A DNA stretch of 64,000 nt, from assembly GCA_963789825.1 (NCBI GenBank), contig CAWBME010000002.1:62001-126000 (forward strand). The letters are read 5' to 3'. Positions 42,834 through 52,505 of this stretch are shown one piece after another. This DNA is from PFL42 sp963789825 (GTDB taxonomy: Bacteria; Chloroflexota; Anaerolineae; Anaerolineales; E44-bin32). The notes under the pieces are model-generated. The model did no database searches. It had not been told where the DNA came from and was given only the letters and a program-made list of their open reading frames with translations. Numbering within the stretch: the stretch's first letter is position 1; each line of letters opens with the position of its first letter. A program made the position numbers and the translations under genes.

Positions 42834-45248
42834 TCAACAGCCGTTCGCGGAGAGGGGGCGGGGGTGAGACTGAAGGGCGCTCCGCCGCCCTACGCTTTCG
42901 CCTGATCGATCCCTGCCTGCAGCTTCTCGAGCCGCTTCGATCCGGTCGGCGACGAAACGCTCGACCCCCTTCAGCACCCACTCGGGCGACAGGTGGGCCT
43001 CCTCCAGCACTTCATCCACCGTCCCACCGGTCCGCCAGCGGTTGTCCCAATCGGACGACATGGCGTATTCCTCGGCTACCTTGTTGAACAGCCAGTCGTG
43101 CATCGAGGCCCGCGACTGGGTCGTGAGCACGGTCGAGTCCATCCGATCGCCCGCCGAGAGGATCTGGCTGCGATAGGACTCGGGCTGCAGGGCAAACAAC
43201 TCGGGGCTGGCGCCGTAGACGACCTTGACGTTCAGCCCTTGCTGCTCGAGCGCCGGAAGCAGTTTGGTGATCGCCACCATGCTGCTCGTGCCCTGCACGA
43301 CCAGCGCCCCGCCCTTCGGCTTGCCGGGCTGGTAGTCGCGCACGATGTAGGCGCCGCGGGCTGCCTCGAAGTGCGAGGCCATACCCAGCGCCGCGCGGTC
43401 CGGGATCACGATCGGCGGCCGCGTCAGATGCAGCACGACGATGGGCGCCTTCTGCTGCAGCGCCGCGCCCAGCAGGACCGGCACTTCGTTGTGCTCCCAC
43501 GGGTGCAGGTTGAGCACGTGACCGGCGGGGAAGAGCTGCATCACCGCCGGCGAGAACACGCCGAAGTGCGTGCGGCTGTCATCGGCCGTCTCCGGCCCCG
43601 AGTGCCCGGCGACATACATTACCTTCCCGGTCCGCAGCTGGCAATCCTGCGACAGCTGGCTGAACAGGCGCAGCATACCGTACTTGAGATAGGAGAACGA
43701 CCCGTAGGTCGAGCAGGCGCCCCAGAATCCGTCAAAGGCCCGCTCCGGATCGTCGGCGAAGTTGACCGTCGCCATCCCGGCCAGCATCCCGACATTGGCG
43801 AACTCGGTGATCTCCTGCGGCAACAGCGCCCCCTCCGGCGTGCCGTAGCGTTCGTACCAGCCGTAGCCCTTGAAGTCGCCGTAGCCCTTGGCGAAGCCGC
43901 TGATGTTGGTCGAGTCCGCCAGATCCGCCGAGGCCGCCAGGAAGATCGGGCGATCGTACTTCTCGGCGCCGTAGCTGTTGATCCAGGCGCCCCACTTGGA
44001 GAGCGCCGCCCGGTTGGCGATCGAGGTGCCGGGCTTGACGTACAGGTCCTCGGGATAGCCGCGATAGTCGAACAGCTTGCCATCCTCAAACGGATTGCCG
44101 CGTGCGCCAAGCCGGAAACCGGCGATCGAGTTGGGAATGCTGTCACCCAGCTCGACCAGCCGTCCGGCGAGGTAGTCGACCAGCGCCTGATCCTTGCGCA
44201 GCACGTCGATCACCGCTCTGAGGTTGGCTTTGAACTCCGCCTCGAGCGCGGCCGCCTCTTTGGGCGCCTCGCCGCCGAAGTTCTCGAACTTGGCGCCGTA
44301 CTTCTCGGCGAACGGCCGCTTGGTCTCCCAGAACTCCTTCGAGTTCCGCGCGTGCGGCGCGCCGTGGGAGACGTTGTCGTACTTGAGGTAACCGCGCCCC
44401 TTGCGCGTCTTGAACCAGGCCATGCCGGGGGTGCGATCCGGGTTCGGCCCATCGACCAGGGCATGCAGGGATTCGACCACCGCTTTCCACGACTCCCCCT
44501 GCTCGCTTCCCGTTACGCGCCAGCCGTGGGCGGCGAACCAGTCCGCCGGCGAACCGTAGACCACGCTGCTGATGGTGTGATCGTCAATGCCGAAGTCATT
44601 CCAGTCGACGACGTAGTACAGGTTGTCGAGCGCCAGGCCCCAGGCCGAATTCATGGTCTCGTGGACACAGCCGGGAGTCAGGCCGCCTTCCCCCTCGAAG
44701 GCCCATACCCGCACACCCTGGGCGCCGGCGCGCTTGAGCGCCAACGCCAATCCGGCAGCCGCCGGGCTGCCATGCCCCGAGGGCCCCGTGTTGAACTTGA
44801 GGAAGAGCGTCTTGCCCTCCATCTCGGCATGGCCGGAGAGCCCGCCGCGATGGCGGAAGCCCAGTAGGTCCTCCCAGACCAGCATGCGTTCTTTGGCCAT
44901 GGGGACCTCGTAGCGCTTATCTCCGGTCTGTTCGAACTTGAGGCGCAGGCTCTCGTTGAACAGCGCCAGCATGCAGTAGATCAAGGGCACGGTGTGCCCA
45001 CCGGCGAGGACGAACCGGTCGCCGAAGCGTTTCTCCGGGTGGCGGATGTCCCAGCGCATGGCGCCGCTGAGCAGCGTCGTCACCAGCGCATACACCTTCG
45101 ACCGCGAGCCGCCCGGGTGTCCGCTCTGCCGATAGTTGAGGATGACGTCGATCAGCTGGTCGAGCAGATCCTTGATCTTCTCCCAGTGATCGAACTCCTT
45201 CTCGAGGTCCTTCACGCGCACAGGCGCCCGCTGATTCGATGCTTCCAC
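42834..45248 (-). CDS. Transketolase-like ThDP enzyme
   Basis: This encodes 804 residues from the ATG at 45248. The N-terminal ThDP domain shows QSGHPGG (about 41-47), then DRFVLAGGHTVPLIYCMLAL and AFEGEGGLTPG followed by N near 217. The usual GDG is GEG here, with Glu at the metal-ligand position. The pyrimidine domain shows FLAASADLADSTNISGF and EITEFANVGMLAGMA, which holds the catalytic Glu, and a C-terminal transketolase domain follows. The chain is longer than typical transketolase (about 660). The last 20 residues look frameshifted; another frame gives LQAGIDQAKA with a stop at 42890. It probably transfers two-carbon units between sugar phosphates in the pathway of this cluster. Confidence 0.85.
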   Translation of the reverse strand: MEASNQRAPVRVKDLEKEFDHWEKIKDLLDQLIDVILNYRQSGHPGGSRSKVYALVTTLLSGAMRWDIRHPEKRFGDRFVLAGGHTVPLIYCMLALFNESLRLKFEQTGDKRYEVPMAKERMLVWEDLLGFRHRGGLSGHAEMEGKTLFLKFNTGPSGHGSPAAAGLALALKRAGAQGVRVWAFEGEGGLTPGCVHETMNSAWGLALDNLYYVVDWNDFGIDDHTISSVVYGSPADWFAAHGWRVTGSEQGESWKAVVESLHALVDGPNPDRTPGMAWFKTRKGRGYLKYDNVSHGAPHARNSKEFWETKRPFAEKYGAKFENFGGEAPKEAAALEAEFKANLRAVIDVLRKDQALVDYLAGRLVELGDSIPNSIAGFRLGARGNPFEDGKLFDYRGYPEDLYVKPGTSIANRAALSKWGAWINSYGAEKYDRPIFLAASADLADSTNISGFAKGYGDFKGYGWYERYGTPEGALLPQEITEFANVGMLAGMATVNFADDPERAFDGFWGACSTYGSFSYLKYGMLRLFSQLSQDCQLRTGKVMYVAGHSGPETADDSRTHFGVFSPAVMQLFPAGHVLNLHPWEHNEVPVLLGAALQQKAPIVVLHLTRPPIVIPDRAALGMASHFEAARGAYIVRDYQPGKPKGGALVVQGTSSMVAITKLLPALEQQGLNVKVVYGASPELFALQPESYRSQILSAGDRMDSTVLTTQSRASMHDWLFNKVAEEYAMSSDWDNRWRTGGTVDEVLEEAHLSPEWVLKGVERFVADRIEAAREAAGRDRSGESVGRRSALQSHPRPLSANGC

Positions 45249-45288
45249 GCTCAGCTCCTTGTGTCCAGGGTCGATCCCGATCTTGCTG

Positions 45289-46207
45289 TCAGGCCTGCCA
45301 CCAGGCCTCTTCCCACACCCGCTTCGTGCCGGCGATCACCTGCTGTGGCAACTCATCGGCGCTCTGCGGTTTGACCTCGAAGCCCACCCACGGGCGCGGC
45401 GACTTGCCCTCCGCCAGATAGCCGACCTTGAACAGCGCCCGGATGAACTCCACGACTTCGGGCACGTCGTTCGCCGCGCCCGGCCAGCCGAAGCGCGGGT
45501 GCTGGTCGCCGTAGCCCGGCGTCGCCGCATCGGTGACGCAGTTGCCGACATGGATATGCACCAGGTGCTTCTTCAGCAGCTTGAGCGCCGGCTCCGATTG
45601 CTCTCGCAGCAGCGGCTGATGGCTGAGATCGTACATCAGGCCGAACTCGGGGTAATCGCGCCGCACTTCCTCGGCGTACTTCGCCGAAAGGTCGCTCGGG
45701 CCGATCAGCGCCGCCTTGTCGACATCGTAGTCGAACGTCTCGCAGGTAAGCGCCAGCCCCTTGTCGCGGGCATGGGCCGAGAGCTCCTTGGTCGAGCGCA
45801 CCAGCGCCTCCACGGCGGCCTTGCGATCCTTCTCGCCCGGATCCTTGCCCGAGAGAAACGCCAGCCGCTTGCAGCCGAACCCGGCTGCCTCGTCGATCTT
45901 GGGCTTCAGCGTTTCGACGGCGCGCTGTGCGTTCGGCCTCGTCCAGGCTGTTCAGGTTGAGCTTGCCCATCAGCACCACCGGTTGGGCGCCGTAGCCCAC
46001 CTGGATGTGCGAGGTCTTGAGCACGTTCTTCACCGCCCGACGTTCTTCGTCGTCCTTGACGGTAGTGATCTCGACCGCCCCGAAGAACGGATCCTCGGCG
46101 ATCACCGCCACGCTCTCGGCGATGGCGCCTTCGCCGCCCATCGTCTTGGGGAAAGCCATGAAGTGGACGATGCTCATCGTGCAGTACTGGTTCCAGTGCT
46201 TGTCCAT
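45289..46207 (-). CDS. Sugar phosphate isomerase/epimerase-like TIM barrel, frameshifted
   Basis: The ATG at 46207 opens MDKHWNQYCTMSIVHFMAFP. A break near 45930 moves the frame, after which the barrel continues with IDEAAGFGCKRLAFLSGKDP, LALTCETFDYDVDKAALIGP, FGLMYDLSHQPLLREQSEPA and VHIHVGNCVTDA. These fit the AP-endonuclease-family-2 (xylose isomerase-like) fold, with metal ligands in the Glu, Asp and His positions. Joined length about 305 residues. Members epimerise or isomerise sugars and sugar acids. It is the second such barrel of the cluster (the first is 60251-61042). Confidence 0.82.
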
Positions 46208-46231
46208 GAAGACTCCTCCGTGCGGTTCGTC

Positions 46232-47189
46232 TCAAGCTGGCGGCAGAACAGGATACTCAGGTGCGCGACCCTCGATGACCGCCATCACGTCTTTCACCAC
46301 CAGCGCCATCCGGTACAGACCTTCGTCGGTATGCGCCGCCATGTGCGGCGAGAGCACAACGTTATCCAGCGCCAGCAGCGCATGGTCCTTGGGAAGCGGC
46401 TCCGGGTCGAACACGTCCAGGCCGGCGCCGCCGATCCATCCTTCTTGCAGCGCCCGCAGCAAAGCGGCCGGATCGACCACCGCACCCCGCGCGCTGTTGA
46501 TCAGAAAGGCGCCCGGCTTCATCCTGCGCAGCGCCGCTTCCCCGATCAAGCCGTGGGTCTCCTTGAGCAGCGGCACATGCACCGAGACCACATCGGCCTG
46601 GCTCAGTACCTCGTCCAGCGATGCTCGCTTCGCACCGAGCTCACGCTCCGCTTCGGGGAAGCTGACAACATCATGGTACATGATCGGCATCCCGAGCCCG
46701 AAGTGCGCCATGCGCGCTAGCCGCCGGCCGATGTTGCCGAAGCCGACCAGCCCCAGCGTCTTGCCTTCCAGCTCGACGCCGATCAGGCGATAGCGCGCCT
46801 CCCAGTCACCGGCGCGCAGGGCGCGATCCGCCTCATGCAGACGCTTGGCCAGCACAAGCATCATGCCCAGACAGTGCTCGGCGACCGAATTCGTCGTTGG
46901 AGTTGGGCGTGTTGACGATGATGATCCCCAGCTCGGCGGCCGCCACGCGGTCGATCGCTTCCACCCCCACGCCGTGCCGCCCCACCACCTTCAACCGTGG
47001 CGCAGCCTGCATCAGGCGCCGGGTCACCTTGCCATTGGCGCGGATGATGATCCCCTCCACGTCGGGGACCGTCTGCAGCAGCACCTCTTCGTCCAGGCTG
47101 GGCGCCATGCGCACCTCGGCACGCTCCGCCAGCCAGGCGACGGCCTTCTCATGCATCGGCTCGTACAGCAGGACAATCGGCTTGCTCAT
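46232..47189 (-). CDS. D-2-hydroxyacid dehydrogenase (SerA/GhrA type), frameshifted
   Basis: The ATG at 47189 opens a D-isomer-specific 2-hydroxyacid dehydrogenase. It has EGIIIRANGKVTRRLMQAAP and VVGRHGVGVEAIDRVAAAEL. After a break near 46885 the frame continues VAEHCLGMMLVLAKR. The NAD domain shows LGLVGFGNIGRRLARMAHFG, then VVSVHVPLLKETHGLIG, NSARGAVVDPAALLRALQEG and LSPHMAAHTDEGLYRMA, which carries the catalytic His. Joined length about 319. It would reduce or oxidise 2-hydroxyacids such as glyoxylate, hydroxypyruvate or a sugar-acid breakdown product. It lies 12 bases after the ALDH stop. Confidence 0.88.
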
Positions 47190-47201
47190 CGCGTCATCGG
47201 C

Positions 47202-48689
47202 CTATTTGTGAACGCACAGCCGAGCGCCGCGCAATTCGTAGCTCATCTCCTGGTAGACCGTCTTCCATTCCAGGTAGTCATCGATGGCGATCGACCCCTG
47301 CTCGCGCCCGATGCCGGACATCTTCATCCCACCGTAGGGCGCCTGGACGTAGGAGCCGTGGATATCGTTGATCCACAGCGAGCCGGCTTCCATCGTCTGC
47401 GCCGCCAGGTAGCAGTTGCGGGCATCGCGGCTGAAGAAGTAGGCGCTCAGGCCGAAGACGGTGTCATTGGCATACTCGAAGGCCTGGTCCAGGTCGCCGC
47501 CGATCTTCATGAAGGCCAGCACCGGCCCGAACGTCTCCTCGCGCATGACTTCCATCTCATGCGTGCAGTCGGCCAGCACCGTAGGCGGGTAGAAGAAGCC
47601 CTTGTCGCCGATGCGGCTGCCGCCCGCCAGCACCTTCGCCCCCTTGGCCACAGCCTGCTTCACCTGGCTCTCGACCCACTCCAGCTGCTTCTGGTTGACC
47701 AGCGGGCCGATGTCGACGCCTTCCTTGAAGCCGTCTCCGGCGACGATCTTCTTGGCGTAGCCGGCCACCCCGTTGACCACCTGGTCGTACACCTTCTCAT
47801 GCACATAGACCCGGTTGATGCGGTTGCACACCTGGCCGCAGCCGCGGAAGGACTGGAAGGTGATCGCCTCGACCGCCTTCTCCAGGTCGGCGTCGTCCCA
47901 GACGATGCACGGGCACTGCCCACCCAGCTCGAGCGTGACGCGCTTGATACCTTCGGCGGCGGCCTTCATCACCGCCACACCTCCGGCGACGCTGCCGGTG
48001 ATGGCCGCCTTGCGCACCAGCGGGTGGCGCACCAGCGCCTCACCGACCTTGCTGCCGCCGCCGGTGATCACGTTGAACACCCCGGGCGGGAACCCGGCCT
48101 CGCCGGCGATCATGGCCACCATCGGGGCCGTCAGCGGCGTGTCCGACGACGGCTTGGCCACCGCCGTGCAGCCGGCGGCGAAGGCCGGGCCGATCATCCG
48201 GCTGAGCAGATGCAGCGGGTCGTTCCACGGCGGGATGGCGGCGATCACGCCCATCGGCTGGCGCAGCACGTACACAAACTTGTCTTTGACATCCGACTGG
48301 ATGACCATGCCGTGGACGCGTCGGGCTTCCTGGGCGTAGAACTCGATCACGTTGCAGAAGCCAAGGATCTCGCCCTTGGCTTGCGGGAAGGGCTTGCCCT
48401 GCTCGCTCGTCAGCACCCGCCCGATGTCCTCGACCTGCGCCCGCACGCTGTTGACGAACTTCTGCATCAGCGCCCCGCGATCCGCCGCCGGCATCGCCCG
48501 CCAGACCTTGAACGCGGCGTGCGACGAGCGCACGGCGGCGTCGATCTCCTCCGGGCTGGCGACCGGGACGCGGCCCACCAACTCCTCGGTGGAGGGGTTG
48601 TAGACGTCGATGAATTGCCCGGAGGCTCCGGCCACCGGTTTGCCATCGATGACCATCGGGGTGATTTCGATCTTCTTGTCGCTTGCCAT
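47202..48689 (-). CDS. NAD(P)-dependent aldehyde dehydrogenase
   Basis: This encodes 495 residues, a standard ALDH length. Family motifs are present: GVIAAIPPWNDPLHLLSRMI, the Gly-rich NVITGGGSKVGEALV, VTLELGGQCPCIVWDDADLE with the general-base Glu, and SFRGCGQVCNRINRVYVHE with the nucleophilic Cys. The C-terminal EEVFGPVL-type motif reads EETFGPVLAFMKI. It oxidises an aldehyde to an acid, probably a semialdehyde or glycolaldehyde produced by the cluster. Intact. Cytoplasmic. Confidence 0.93.
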   Translation of the reverse strand: MASDKKIEITPMVIDGKPVAGASGQFIDVYNPSTEELVGRVPVASPEEIDAAVRSSHAAFKVWRAMPAADRGALMQKFVNSVRAQVEDIGRVLTSEQGKPFPQAKGEILGFCNVIEFYAQEARRVHGMVIQSDVKDKFVYVLRQPMGVIAAIPPWNDPLHLLSRMIGPAFAAGCTAVAKPSSDTPLTAPMVAMIAGEAGFPPGVFNVITGGGSKVGEALVRHPLVRKAAITGSVAGGVAVMKAAAEGIKRVTLELGGQCPCIVWDDADLEKAVEAITFQSFRGCGQVCNRINRVYVHEKVYDQVVNGVAGYAKKIVAGDGFKEGVDIGPLVNQKQLEWVESQVKQAVAKGAKVLAGGSRIGDKGFFYPPTVLADCTHEMEVMREETFGPVLAFMKIGGDLDQAFEYANDTVFGLSAYFFSRDARNCYLAAQTMEAGSLWINDIHGSYVQAPYGGMKMSGIGREQGSIAIDDYLEWKTVYQEMSYELRGARLCVHK

Positions 48690-48718
48690 GGTTCACTCCC
48701 TCGAACTGTCTTTGCAGT

Positions 48719-50525
48719 TCATCTCTGGATGGATTGTGCTTGCCGCTTCAGATGCGTTGCGGCGCTTCGCGCCCACGAGCCTTTCCCGCCGGCGGACCGG
48801 CCGCCCTGGACGAGACGCGCCATCAGGATCCATATCAACTCCTGGGCCAGTTGCCGAAAATCGCCGACGACGATCGAGTTCGCGGTAGATCTGGCGCACG
48901 AAGTCCGCACCAACGCCAATTCCAATCACGGTCGTCCCCTGGCGCTCCAGCCGGCGCACTGCGGCGATCAGCTGGTCGGCATTCCCATTCGGCTGTCCGT
49001 CGGAAAGCACGATCAGCACCCGGCTCACCTCGCGTCGCTGGCTGAGACGATGATGGGCGAACAGCAGGTGTTCCTCGTCCCAGTTGTTGTGCCGGGCCTG
49101 GATCCCTGCCAACCGCGTGCGCACGAACCGGAAGGGTTCGTCGAAGGACTTGTAGATGCGGTGCTCCAGCGTCGTGCAGCGCATCGAGCGGTAGCGGAAG
49201 GCCGGCGTCAGCCCAAGCCGCATGGCCGCCTGGGCCTCGAAGCCAGCCGTGGTGAAGCCGATGATCTCGAAGGGGACGCCAATCCGGCTGAGCGCCTCAC
49301 CCAGCAGCACCGCCGCCTTGGCCGCCGTGCGCCACTTCTGCTGGCCGCCCATGCTGGCGCTCTCATCGACCAGCAGGCTGACGGCAAGCTGCTGCCTTCC
49401 GCCTTCGACCACCCGCTGGAAGAGCCGGTGATCGCCGCGCCGCTGTTTCCACAGCCGGTTCATCTCGAGCTTGCCGCTGCGGTAGTGACCGCCATAGCGC
49501 AGGTAGGCCTGCTCCTGCATCAGGTACAGCAGCCTTGTCAAGAGGTAGCCCGCCTCGCGCTGCACCTCGGCCCACAATTCCCGGTAGGCATCGGCTTCCT
49601 GACGCGGAGCATCGACAATGGTCTGCCGATCGCTGCGCACCGCGCTCGGATGGACCTGTTTCTCGCCCAGCCCGCGCTCGAACCAGGGAGCACTTCCCGG
49701 GCGATACCACTCCGGCAGCTCGCGCTGCCTGCCCAGCGGCGTGACCTCGATCAGCCCGTCCTCGAGCTCGATCTGCGGCGGCCGGGTGTCCCCACCCTCC
49801 CGCTCGCCGGTTGGCCGTTCCCGCTCCGGTTCGCGTTCGAGCAACTGCGCGCCGCCTTGCCCGGGTGATCCCCCAGCGCGAGGCAGCAGCCCCGATAGCC
49901 CGGGATAGATGCGGCGCATCGCCTGCAGCGAGTCCGCTGCGCTCTCCCCGCAGGCGCCCGCCTGGACGTCGCTGTGAGCCCGCGCAAGCGCCTCGGCCAC
50001 ATCGGACCGCAGGGGAATGCCTTCGTGCCCGCGACCGGTCAAATACAGGCCATACTCGACTTGCCCGAGCGCGGGCATCCGCCTGAGCAGCCCACCCCCC
50101 AGGTTGGGGAGCAGGCGCGCGGCGAACGAGCGCTGCATGCCCGGCCAGCGGCGGATCATCCAGTTCTCGATGCGGGCGTCCTCGAGCGCGTGCCACAGCC
50201 CGAGGAAGTGCGGCTTGCCCTGCGCCTGCTCGCGCTCGGCCTCGCCCGCCGTCGCACGCGTGTCCTGCAGGTAATGGCCGAGCAAGTGCAGCGCCGCGCC
50301 GCGCAGCCACAGATACTCGGCAGCGGCAGCCTGCTCCTGCTCGATGCCGAGCACAATCTGCCCGACGCCAATCCCGTCGGAATCCCCGAAATCCAACCCC
50401 AACTCGTAGGCATGCGAGGCGATCTGGACCAGCTTCTCCAGCCGCTCCCGTCGCTGCTGTGCCCGCTCGTGAAGCGGCTCGGGCCTAGAAGTAGTTGTCA
50501 AGGATGTCCTCGACGACCTCGGCAT
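48719..50525 (-). CDS. VWA-domain protein of CoxE/CobT/NorD type, frameshifted at C-terminus
   Basis: About 600 residues. The helical N-terminal region (ERAQQRRERLEKLVQIASHA) and a charged, Gln/Pro-rich middle precede the VWA domain. That domain has a MIDAS motif in LLVDESASMGGQQKW, then AKAAVLLGEALSRIGVPFEI, typical of CobT/NorD/CoxE proteins, and VSRVLIVLSDGQPNG. Near 48875 the frame shifts and ends with GDFRQLAQELIWILMARL, stopping at 48719. Its start overlaps the AAA gene by 41 bases. AAA+ and VWA pairs insert metals or cofactors; here the neighbour is a molybdenum hydroxylase, as with CoxD/CoxE. Confidence 0.82.
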
Positions 50526-51348
50526 CGTAGCTCGACAGCTTGCTGAGGACGGTGTAGCGGGCGCTCTCGCGCACGTCGAAGCTGAGCGACATGCGTGCCC
50601 AATCGATCACCCGCCGCGTGCTGAAGGCACCGAACACCTTCTCGTTGCGGATGGCGGCCCGCACATCGTTGGCCATTCGCACCATCTTGCGCACGGTGGC
50701 TTCCTCGCGGTTGCCGCTCTGGGCGATCACCGCTTCGACCTCCTGGTCTTCGTGCAGGTAGTCCATGCGCAGCACGATGGGGAAGCGGTCGAGCAGCGCC
50801 TCGTTCAACGTCTTGGTGCCGCCGTAGCGCCCTTCCTCGCTCGGATTCATGCTGGCGAACAGGCGGAAGTTGGGATGCGGCCGCACGATCCGTCCGTCGT
50901 ACTCCATCAGCACGACCATGCGGTCGTCGTCCAGCAGCGAATGCAGGCAGAAGGCGATCTCGGGCAGCGTGGCGTTGATCTCATCGAGCAGGATCCAATC
51001 GCCAGCCAGCATCGCTTCGACCAACACGCCGTTCACCCAGTAGGTTCCCTGCTCGTTGATCAGCAGTTTGCCCAGGAACTCGTCGACGGTGGTGGCGCCG
51101 TTCAGGTTGACGCGGCGCAGGCCGTTGTTGGTCTTCCACGCCAGGTAGCGCACGGCCAGCGTCTTGCCGACACCGGTCTCGCCGATCAGCAGCACCGGCA
51201 GGTTCTGGGCAAGACCGTAGGCTAGCTTCTCCAGGTACCCCTGTGCCGGCATGACATAGGCCTGCTCGCCAGGGATGAAATCGCTGGCGTTGCCGACATT
51301 GACCGGCAGCCGCACCGATCCGATTTGGATCTCCGTCTCTGAACCCAT
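50485..51348 (-). CDS. MoxR/CobS/CoxD-type AAA+ ATPase
   Basis: This encodes 287 residues from the ATG at 51348 (AAGGTG upstream). Walker A is VLLIGETGVGKTLAVRYLAW and Walker B AGDWILLDEINATLPE. The pore-loop/sensor region is MVVLMEYDGRIVRPHPNFRL and FASMNPSEEGRYGGTK. The arginine-finger stretch LNEALLDRFPIVLRMDYLHE follows. The size and motifs fit CobS, NorQ and CoxD. It overlaps the VWA gene, so the two are probably translated as a complex. It probably remodels or loads the Mo-hydroxylase encoded upstream. Confidence 0.9.
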   Translation of the reverse strand: MGSETEIQIGSVRLPVNVGNASDFIPGEQAYVMPAQGYLEKLAYGLAQNLPVLLIGETGVGKTLAVRYLAWKTNNGLRRVNLNGATTVDEFLGKLLINEQGTYWVNGVLVEAMLAGDWILLDEINATLPEIAFCLHSLLDDDRMVVLMEYDGRIVRPHPNFRLFASMNPSEEGRYGGTKTLNEALLDRFPIVLRMDYLHEDQEVEAVIAQSGNREEATVRKMVRMANDVRAAIRNEKVFGAFSTRRVIDWARMSLSFDVRESARYTVLSKLSSYDAEVVEDILDNYF

Positions 51349-51492
51349 CAGACACCTTACCGCGGCCGCGCCAGCGATCTCGCAGCCCGCTCGCCGTCCA
51401 TCATGCGGCGGATGAGGTGCGTTGCCGCCCTTCCCCACCCGCCGCACCATTCCCCTGCATTCCGCCCGCAGGCAGCGCGGGCGGCGAGCCCA

Positions 51493-52493
51493 CTACCTGG
51501 CCCGCTTGGCCTCCAGCGCCCGCAGCACTTTCTCCGGCGTCGCCGGCAGATCGGTCATCCATACCCCAACGGCGTCATGAATGGCATTGATGATCGCCGG
51601 TGCCTGGGTGTTGGCCGTCATCTCGCCGATGCCCTTGGCGCCGTACGGCCCAGTGCGTGAACCCATCTCAACGACCACCGCGTCCAGCTCGGGTAGATCC
51701 TTGGCCGTCGGGATCATGTAGGAGAAGAACCCCGTCGGGTGGTGGTCGAGCGTCGGGTAATACGGATGGAGCTCTTCCATCAGCGCTGAGCCCAGGCCGC
51801 CGGCGGCGCCGCCGTCGATCTGGCCTTCGACCAGCATCGGGTTGATCGCCTTGCCGCAGTCATAGGCGCTGGCGAGCTTGAGCACCTTCACCCAGCCGGT
51901 CTCGTCGTCGACTTCAACTTCAGCCACCGTCGCGCCGTAGGCCATGGTGTGCAGCGGCTCACCCTGGCCGGTGTCAGGGTCGACCGCTGCCACCGGCCAA
52001 CCGAACGCCCCGCGCCCGGCGATGATCTTGCGCTCATCCCACGTCGCCCGCCCGGCGATATCGGCGATCGGGATCGCCTGCTCGGGGAAATCGCGCACCA
52101 CGATCTTGTCGTCCTTGGCCTCCAGCTGCTCGGGCTTGACGCCCAGCTGCCCGGCCGCCACTTCGAACAACACCTGGCGCGCCTGCGCGCCGCCAGGATC
52201 GTGGCGTTGCCGGTCTGGTGCGTCACGCGACTGGCGAATGTTCCCGTGTCCAGCGGGCTGGTATCGCTGTCGACGGCGGTCACGTTGACCTTTTCCAACG
52301 GAACGCCCATTTCCTGGGCGGCAATCTGACGCACGATCGTGCGCGCCCCCTGCCCGATGTCCACACTGCCGATCAGCACATCCACGCTGCCGTCGGGGCG
52401 CATCTTCACCACCACCTGGCTGGGGTCACCCCCGCCGCTCATCCCGGTCGAGTACCAGACCGCGGAAATTCCCTTGCCTCGTTTGATCGCCAT
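51493..52493 (-). CDS. Molybdenum hydroxylase, molybdopterin-binding subunit, C-terminal part, frameshifted
   Basis: The ATG at 52493 has GGAGG five bases upstream. It encodes the second half of a xanthine-dehydrogenase-family Mo subunit: GKGISAVWYSTGMSGGGDPS, IGSVDIGQGARTIVRQIAAQ, then (after a break near 52195) VLFEVAAGQLGVKPEQL. Later come AYDCGKAINPMLVEGQIDGG and GPYGAKGIGEMTANTQAP, where the Glu of GAKGIGE is the predicted catalytic base. About 333 residues, close to NdhM of nicotinate dehydrogenase. It is in the same frame as the preceding gene, separated by a TAG and four codons. Cytoplasmic, works with the other three subunits. Confidence 0.85.
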
Positions 52494-52505
52494 GTGCGCC
52501 TCCGC

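Noticed and set aside
46845..49868. Very long plus-strand open frame (about 1000 codons)
   Set aside because: It lies opposite ALDH, VWA and 2-hydroxyacid dehydrogenase genes and is His/Arg/Leu-rich, typical of an antisense shadow in GC-rich DNA.
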